Below are positions 59,574-64,000 of a DNA stretch of 64,000 bases, one piece after another. Every line of letters starts with the position of its first letter. Positions within the stretch are counted from its first letter, which is position 1. The stretch is from Allobranchiibius sp. CTAmp26 (GTDB lineage: Bacteria > Actinomycetota > Actinomycetes > Actinomycetales > Dermatophilaceae): assembly GCF_017565405.1 (NCBI RefSeq), contig NZ_JAGEKR010000008.1, positions 48,723-112,722 on the forward strand. Reading direction: 5' to 3'. Under the pieces are notes generated by a model. That model saw only the letters and a program-made list of their open reading frames with translations, had not been told where the DNA came from and ran no database searches. The translations under genes and the position numbers were made by a program.

Positions 59574-61310
59574 CTACAGGTACTGGCCGGTGTTGGCGAT
59601 CGAGTCGATCGCGCGGCCGGGCTCGGAGCCGTCCTTGCCGTCGATGAGTGTGCGGATGTAGACGATCCGCTCGCCCTTCTTGCCCGAGATGCGCGCCCAG
59701 TCGTCCGGGTTGGTCGTGTTGGGCAGGTCCTCGTTCTCCTTGAACTCGTCGACGCACGCGCGCAGCAGGTGATCGACACGAATTCCCTTGGAGCCCAGGG
59801 TGATCAGATCCTTGATCGCCATCTTCTTCGCGCGGTCGACGATGTTCTGGATCATCGCGCCCGAGTTGAAGTCCTTGAAGTAGAGGATCTCCTTGTCACC
59901 GCTGGCGTAGGTGACCTCGAGGAACTTGTTCTCGTCGATCTCGGTGTACATCCGCTCGACGGTCGTCTGGATCATCGCGGTCACCGTGTCCTGCGCCGAG
60001 CCGCCGTACTCCGCCAGGTCGTCGGCATGCAGGGGCAGCGTGACGGTGAGGTACTTCTCGAAGATGTCCCGGGCGCTCTCGGCGTCCGGCCGCTCGATCT
60101 TGATCTTCACGTCCAGCCGGCCCGGACGCAGGATCGCCGGGTCGATCATGTCCTCGCGGTTGGACGCACCGATGACGATGACGTTCTCCAGGCGCTCGAC
60201 ACCGTCGATCTCGGCGAGGAGCTGGGGGACGATCGTGGTCTCCACGTCGGAGGAGACGCCCGACCCGCGGGTGCGGAAGAGGCTCTCCATCTCGTCGAAG
60301 AAGACCACCACGGGCGTGCCGTCGGAGGACTTCTCCCGCGCCCGCTGGAAGATCAGCCGGATGTGCCGCTCGGTCTCACCGACGTACTTGTTGAGCAGCT
60401 CCGGGCCCTTGATGTTGAGGAAGAAGCTGCGGGTCTCCGATCGCCCGGTCTTCTCGGCGACCTTGCGAGCCAGCGACGCGGCCACCGCCTTGGCGATGAG
60501 CGTCTTGCCGCACCCGGGAGGGCCGTAGAGCAGCACGCCCTTGGGCGGCCGCAGCGCGTGTTCGCGGAAGAGCTCCTTGTGCAGGTAGGGCAGTTCGACG
60601 GCGTCGCGGATCTGCTCGATCTGCCCCGCCAGGCCGCCGATGTCCTCGTACTGGATGTCGGGCACCTCTTCGAGTACGAGGTCCGCGACCTCGGCCTTGG
60701 GGATGCGCTCGTAGACGAAGCCGCTGCGGCCGTCGAGCAGCAGCGAATCGCCGACCCGGACGGTCTGCCCGTCGAGGCTCGCGGCCCGACGGCACACCCG
60801 CTCCTCGTCGGTGTGCGCGACGACCAGGATGCGCGTGTCGTCGAGCAGGTCCTTGACCGTGACGATCTCGCCGATGGACTCGTAGCCGGTCACCGCGACG
60901 ATGTTCATCGCCTCGTTGAGCAGTACCTCGCGGCCGGGCTGCAGCACCTCGGGCTCGACGGTCGGGCTGACCGCCACCCGCATCTTGCGGCCGCTGTTGA
61001 GGATGTCGGCCGTCGCATCGTCACGGACGGCGAGGACCACGCCGTACGCGGCGGGCGGCTGCGCCAGCCGGTCGACCTCGCCCTTGAGCGTGACGATCTG
61101 CTCGCGAGCCTCGCCGAGCGTGCAGACGAGCCGTTCGTTCTGCGCCGAGAGAGTGCCCACGGAGGACTGCAGCTGATTCACCTGCTGGGTGAGCTGCGGG
61201 TTGCGCCCGGCGCCGGATGCGTTCAGCCGGCTGCGGAGTGCCTTGACCTCCTGCTGGAGGCTCTCGACGGCGTCGTAGGGCGTGGAGTCATCGGGCTGGT
61301 GGTCGGACAT
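59574..61310 (-). CDS. mpa: Proteasome-associated AAA ATPase Mpa/ARC
   Basis: 578 aa from ATG 61310. The first 15 codons of the open frame are excluded. An N-terminal coiled coil (about 10-80: [20 protein letters not shown] onward) recruits Pup. Tandem OB domains (about 85-235) form the entry pore. The AAA domain has Walker [19 protein letters not shown], Walker [16 protein letters not shown] and sensor [20 protein letters not shown]. The C terminus IANTGQYL carries the G-Q-Y-L motif that docks into PrcA. It unfolds pupylated substrates. Unlike in mycobacteria, about 10.7 kb separate it from dop. Confidence 0.97.
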   Translation of the reverse strand: MSDHQPDDSTPYDAVESLQQEVKALRSRLNASGAGRNPQLTQQVNQLQSSVGTLSAQNERLVCTLGEAREQIVTLKGEVDRLAQPPAAYGVVLAVRDDATADILNSGRKMRVAVSPTVEPEVLQPGREVLLNEAMNIVAVTGYESIGEIVTVKDLLDDTRILVVAHTDEERVCRRAASLDGQTVRVGDSLLLDGRSGFVYERIPKAEVADLVLEEVPDIQYEDIGGLAGQIEQIRDAVELPYLHKELFREHALRPPKGVLLYGPPGCGKTLIAKAVAASLARKVAEKTGRSETRSFFLNIKGPELLNKYVGETERHIRLIFQRAREKSSDGTPVVVFFDEMESLFRTRGSGVSSDVETTIVPQLLAEIDGVERLENVIVIGASNREDMIDPAILRPGRLDVKIKIERPDAESARDIFEKYLTVTLPLHADDLAEYGGSAQDTVTAMIQTTVERMYTEIDENKFLEVTYASGDKEILYFKDFNSGAMIQNIVDRAKKMAIKDLITLGSKGIRVDHLLRACVDEFKENEDLPNTTNPDDWARISGKKGERIVYIRTLIDGKDGSEPGRAIDSIANTGQYL

Positions 61311-61378
61311 CAGGCCTCCTGCGTGGAGCGGTGGGCGCTTCGCGAGTGATGTCACCCGACCTTAACCCGACGGCCTGA

Positions 61379-62377
61379 TCAATTCGCGGGCGGCTCACTC
61401 AACGAGCGGCGAACTTTGCGGACCTTCTTGTCCGAGACGGGGCGTTCACCGAGGCTCTCGGCGTCCCAGCTCGAGCTCGACGCGTCGCTCTCATCACCGT
61501 AGGAGCCCTTCGCCGGACGACGCTTGCGCAGCGGCGGGGTGACACCGGGTGCCAACCGGCGCGTGGTGATGAGGAAGCCGGTGTGTCCGTGCATCCGGTG
61601 CTCGGGTCGGACCGCCAGGCCCTCCAGGTGCCAGCCGCGCACCATCGACTCCCACGCCTGCGGCTCGGTGAAGCCGCCGTGCTCGCGGGCCGCTTCGGCG
61701 ACCCGGGACAGCTGGGTGGCGGTCGCGACGTAGGCGATGAGGACACCGCCGGGCGCGAGCGCCTCTGCGACCGCGTCGAGGCACTCCCAGGGGGCGAGCA
61801 TGTCGAGCACGACCCGGTCGACCGAGCCCGGCGCCTCGTGCTGGGGCAGCGACTCGACCAGGTCGCCGACGGTCACCGTCCATGCCGGGTGGTCCGCACC
61901 GAAGAACGCGCGCGCGTTGCCCCGGGCGATGTCGGCGAAGTCCTCGCGGCGTTCGAAGGAGTGCACGTGACCGGTGTCGCCCACGGCGCGCAGCAGCGAC
62001 ATGCTGAGTGCACCGGAACCCACGCCGGCCTCGACGACCCGGGCGCCAGGGAAGATGTCGGCCATCGTGACGATCTGGCCGGCGTCCTTGGGGTAGACGA
62101 CGGCGGCACCGCGCGGCATCGACATCACGTAGTCCGACAGCAGCGGACGCAGCGCCAGGTACTGCACGTTGGCGGTGTTGGTGATCGTGCTGCCGTCGGG
62201 CGCGCCGATCAGGTCGTCGTGCAGCAGGTGGCCCCGGTGGGTGTGGAACTGCTTGCCCTCCCCCAGGGTGATGGTGTGCATCCGGCCCTTGGCGTCGGTG
62301 AGCTGGACGCGCTCTCCTGCGGTGAACGGACCGCGTCGTGTGTCGGCGCCCGTGGCGTGTGCGGTCGGTGTGGTCAT
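61379..62377 (-). CDS. trmI: tRNA (adenine(58)-N1)-methyltransferase TrmI
   Basis: 332 aa. An N-terminal beta domain (GERVQLTDAKGRMHTITLGE) and then a Rossmann methyltransferase: VVEAGVGSGALSMSLLRAVG (SAM motif I), VHSFERREDFADIARGNARA, VDRVVLDMLAPWECLDAVAE (catalytic-type D-x-x-x-P-W) and VLIAYVATATQLSRVAEAAR. The C terminus (MHGHTGFLITTRRLAPGVTP plus a charged tail) is typical of actinobacterial TrmI. It methylates A58 in the T loop of tRNAs. It lies between mpa and the site-2 protease on the same strand, 11 bp after the latter. Confidence 0.95.
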   Translation of the reverse strand: MTTPTAHATGADTRRGPFTAGERVQLTDAKGRMHTITLGEGKQFHTHRGHLLHDDLIGAPDGSTITNTANVQYLALRPLLSDYVMSMPRGAAVVYPKDAGQIVTMADIFPGARVVEAGVGSGALSMSLLRAVGDTGHVHSFERREDFADIARGNARAFFGADHPAWTVTVGDLVESLPQHEAPGSVDRVVLDMLAPWECLDAVAEALAPGGVLIAYVATATQLSRVAEAAREHGGFTEPQAWESMVRGWHLEGLAVRPEHRMHGHTGFLITTRRLAPGVTPPLRKRRPAKGSYGDESDASSSSWDAESLGERPVSDKKVRKVRRSLSEPPAN

Positions 62378-62388
62378 CGGGCGTCAGC

Positions 62389-63525
62389 CTAGTGAGCCTG
62401 CGAGGCGGCCTGCAGCGCCTGTCCCAGCTCGGCCGTGCGGATGATGCCGACGGGCCGGCCGTCGCGCAGCGTGACCAGCAGCTGTTCTGGCGCCGGATCG
62501 GCGGACTGCACGGCCGTGATCAGCTCCGAGCAGTCGTCGTCCACCGAGTCCACCTGGGCGACCCAGCCCTGTGGCTGGCGTCGCGCGACGGCGTCGACCG
62601 GGGCGCTGTCGCCGATGCCCGCGGGCACCCGTGCCCGGTCGGCCGCCGTCGCGAAACCCCACGGCACCCCCGCCGGGTCGGTGACCACCAGGTCGCCGTT
62701 GCCGCGCAGCCGGGACAGCGGCGTACCCGTGGGCACCAGGGTCACCCTCGTCAGCAACTGCCGCACGGTCACCCGGGAGATGACCCGGCTCGCCGAGGCA
62801 CGGGCGATCGCGCTCGTCGCACCCACCCAGAGGAATCCGGCGATCAGGACGGCCCAGACGACGGTGTAGAAGTCGACCTGGACACCCTGCAGGAGGGATC
62901 GCCCCAGGGCGGCGACGACGACGATGACGGCGACGACCCTGCCGCACCACCCGGCAACCAGCAGCCCGGTCGCGCGGGAGCCGGTGATCCGCCATACGAG
63001 GGAGTCGACGAGGAACCCGCCATCGAGCGGCAGACCCGGCAGCAGGTTGAAGATCGCCACGAAGCCGTTCGTCCATACGAACACCTGGACCAGCAGGTGG
63101 GGCACCCCGCCGTCCGTGCTCTGCAGCGCCAGGTAGCCGAGACCCGCGAGCACGCCGTTGCTCAGCGGTCCGGCGACGGCCACCAGCGCGCTGGAGAGTG
63201 GCGTGGTGTCGGCCGTGTCGTACGACGTGTGCCCGCCCCAGAGGTCCGCCACGATCTGGCGCACCTGGTATCCGCGCCACTGCCCCACCAGGGCGTGGGA
63301 GGCCTCGTGGACGAGCACGGACAGCAGGAGCAGCAGCACGTAGCCGATCGCGACCAGGTAGGCGCCGCCGGAGCCGAGTTCGGGAAGCACTCCGTGCACC
63401 TGCGGTCCGAAGGTGACCACGATGAAGATCGCGATGATGGGCCAACTGCGTCCCAGATAGACGGGGACGCCGCGAACCTGGCCGATCTGCCACCCGGGGC
63501 AGGAAGCGTCGGGGGTTCGCGGCAT
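62389..63525 (-). CDS. Site-2 metalloprotease (Rip3/SpoIVFB-like) with C-terminal CBS-like region
   Basis: 378 aa. Membrane protease with zinc motif LLSVLVHEASHALVGQWRGY (H-E-x-x-H at residues 73-77) in a helix. The second metal site LLPGLPLDGGFLVDSLVWRI is the N/L-P-x-P-L-D-G-G signature. About five to six transmembrane helices extend to residue ~240. The C-terminal ~130 residues (VRQLLTRVTLVPTGTPLSRL, ELITAVQSADPAPEQLLVTL, RDGRPVGIIRTAELGQAL) look like a degenerate CBS pair. It cleaves transmembrane substrates, for example anti-sigma factors. It heads the trmI-mpa direction. Confidence 0.92.
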   Translation of the reverse strand: MPRTPDASCPGWQIGQVRGVPVYLGRSWPIIAIFIVVTFGPQVHGVLPELGSGGAYLVAIGYVLLLLLSVLVHEASHALVGQWRGYQVRQIVADLWGGHTSYDTADTTPLSSALVAVAGPLSNGVLAGLGYLALQSTDGGVPHLLVQVFVWTNGFVAIFNLLPGLPLDGGFLVDSLVWRITGSRATGLLVAGWCGRVVAVIVVVAALGRSLLQGVQVDFYTVVWAVLIAGFLWVGATSAIARASASRVISRVTVRQLLTRVTLVPTGTPLSRLRGNGDLVVTDPAGVPWGFATAADRARVPAGIGDSAPVDAVARRQPQGWVAQVDSVDDDCSELITAVQSADPAPEQLLVTLRDGRPVGIIRTAELGQALQAASQAH

Positions 63526-63715
63526 GTGCTCAGGCTAACTGCAGGCGTCGTGCAGCACTTCAGGGCTAACCCTGGGTTCGTGGATGCTCGCCGCCACTTC
63601 CCGCTGCTGCGCCGGTTCACAGGCGGCCTGGAGGACGCCCGTGTCGATCGCCTGGCGCTGCCGGCCCGGGTTGAGTGGGTCGTGGGCTCTGCGGCGACTT
63701 TCCTGCGCCCGAGGC
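63526..63715. other. Non-coding interval before the tandem repeats
   Basis: 190 bases with no convincing gene. A short minus-strand frame at 63535-63735 is Arg/Ala-rich and runs into the repeat array, so it is not accepted. This is where the site-2 protease promoter should lie, but no consensus is clear. Confidence 0.5.
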
Positions 63716-63957
63716 ACCACGCGGCGCCCTTCCACCGATCCGACCGGCCAAGCCCGCCTCAGGAGGGACCACGCGGCGCCCTTCCACCGACCCGACCGGC
63801 CAAGCCCGCCTCAGGAGGGACCACGCGGCGCCCTTCCACCGACCCGACCCACCAAGCCCGCCTCACGAGGGACCACGCGGCGCCCTTCCACCGACCCGAC
63901 CCACCAAGCCCGCCTCACGAGGGACCACGCGGCGCCCTTCCACCGACCCGACCCACG
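63716..63957. repeat. 52-bp tandem repeat array, about 4.7 copies
   Basis: Units begin with ACCACGCGGCGCCCTTCCAC at 63716, 63768, 63820, 63872 and 63924, an exact period of 52 bases. The last unit is cut short near 63957. Units 1-2 carry CCGGCCAAG and CTCAGGAGG; units 3-4 carry CCACCAAG and CTCACGAGG. So the array consists of two sub-types that spread by duplication. A 52-base period is not a multiple of 3, so it is non-coding. Confidence 0.95.
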
Positions 63958-63959
63958 CA

Positions 63960-63983
63960 CTGCCCGGTGGGCTCGCCGGGCAG
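63960..63983. terminator. Hairpin next to the tandem repeats
   Basis: Arms CTGCCCGG (63960-63967) and CCGGGCAG (63976-63983) with an 8-base loop immediately follow the array. It may terminate a gene beyond the right edge or be part of the repeat unit's origin. Confidence 0.6.
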
Positions 63984-64000
63984 TTGTCGGGGGCCGGTCC

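Noticed and set aside
59769..61349. 526-aa plus-strand frame antisense to mpa
   Set aside because: Shadow frame; mpa motifs on the minus strand are unambiguous.
63716..63957. CRISPR array
   Set aside because: The 52-bp units are contiguous with no unique spacers between conserved repeats, and there are no cas genes.
1..64000. tRNA, rRNA or known riboswitch genes
   Set aside because: I scanned the larger gaps by eye and saw no cloverleaf, rRNA segment or conserved riboswitch core. A covariance-model search would be decisive.

Overview
The window is high-GC DNA from an actinobacterium. Clade markers are mycothiol synthesis (mshC), the RNA polymerase-binding protein RbpA, the complete Pup-proteasome system (mpa, dop, pup, prcB, prcA, pafA, pafB, pafC), separate lnt and polyprenol-phosphate-mannose synthase genes, and two 13E12-type DUF222/HNH proteins. 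Without database searches I would guess a Micrococcales/Dermacoccaceae-like organism, with low certainty below phylum. From memory, the conserved genes follow the order of the Mycobacterium tuberculosis mshC-to-rbpA region, broken here by accessory blocks.

Regions: (1) 1-3720, a conserved block: LLM oxidoreductase fragment, histidine-phosphatase-like phosphomutase, DUF3090 protein, SCO1664-like protein, mshC. (2) 3721-25265, an accessory block: a DUF222/HNH gene, dienelactone hydrolase, lipoprotein, three GNAT acetyltransferases, a DinB-YciI fusion, a MetX-like hydrolase, a potassium channel, a second LLM protein, a deoxyribosyltransferase-like protein, a Tn554-like three-gene recombinase element (15677-18872), isochorismatase, a TDT transporter with a divergent LysR regulator, a VOC protein, a Tat-exported flavin oxidase with a 3' frameshift, and an MFS transporter. 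(3) 25266-31118: rbpA behind a sigma-R-type promoter, fxsA/ppm1/lnt, an Lrp regulator, a 5'-3' exonuclease and a PH-domain protein. (4) 31208-48825, the proteasome and export core: helY, tatC, tatA, pafC, pafB, two FKBP isomerases, pafA, a heterodimeric ABC exporter, an AlkD-like glycosylase, prcA, prcB, pup, dop. (5) 48869-59572, about 10.7 kb of unrelated genes separating dop from mpa: esterase, Tat-exported protein, DUF2235 hydrolase, NfeD/slipin pair, second DUF222/HNH gene, DUF3054 protein, alditol oxidase-like enzyme, RCC1 beta-propeller. (6) 59574-64000: mpa, trmI, a site-2 protease, then a 52-bp tandem repeat array.

In the proteasome system, Dop deamidates the C-terminal Gln of Pup, PafA ligates Pup to substrates, Mpa unfolds pupylated proteins, and PrcA/PrcB degrade them. 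PafB and PafC are WYL-domain DNA-damage regulators. The pup-prcB-prcA genes overlap by 4 bases each, which implies translational coupling.

The most notable non-standard signal is that the two DUF222/HNH genes, about 50 kb apart, share a control layout. Each has a LexA/SOS-box-like dyad 46-47 bp upstream of the start, DnaA-box-like 9-mers beginning about 123 bp and 150-163 bp upstream, and a TGACGG-type palindrome at the stop codon. Several other long palindromes sit at gene ends and look like actinobacterial terminators lacking a U tract.
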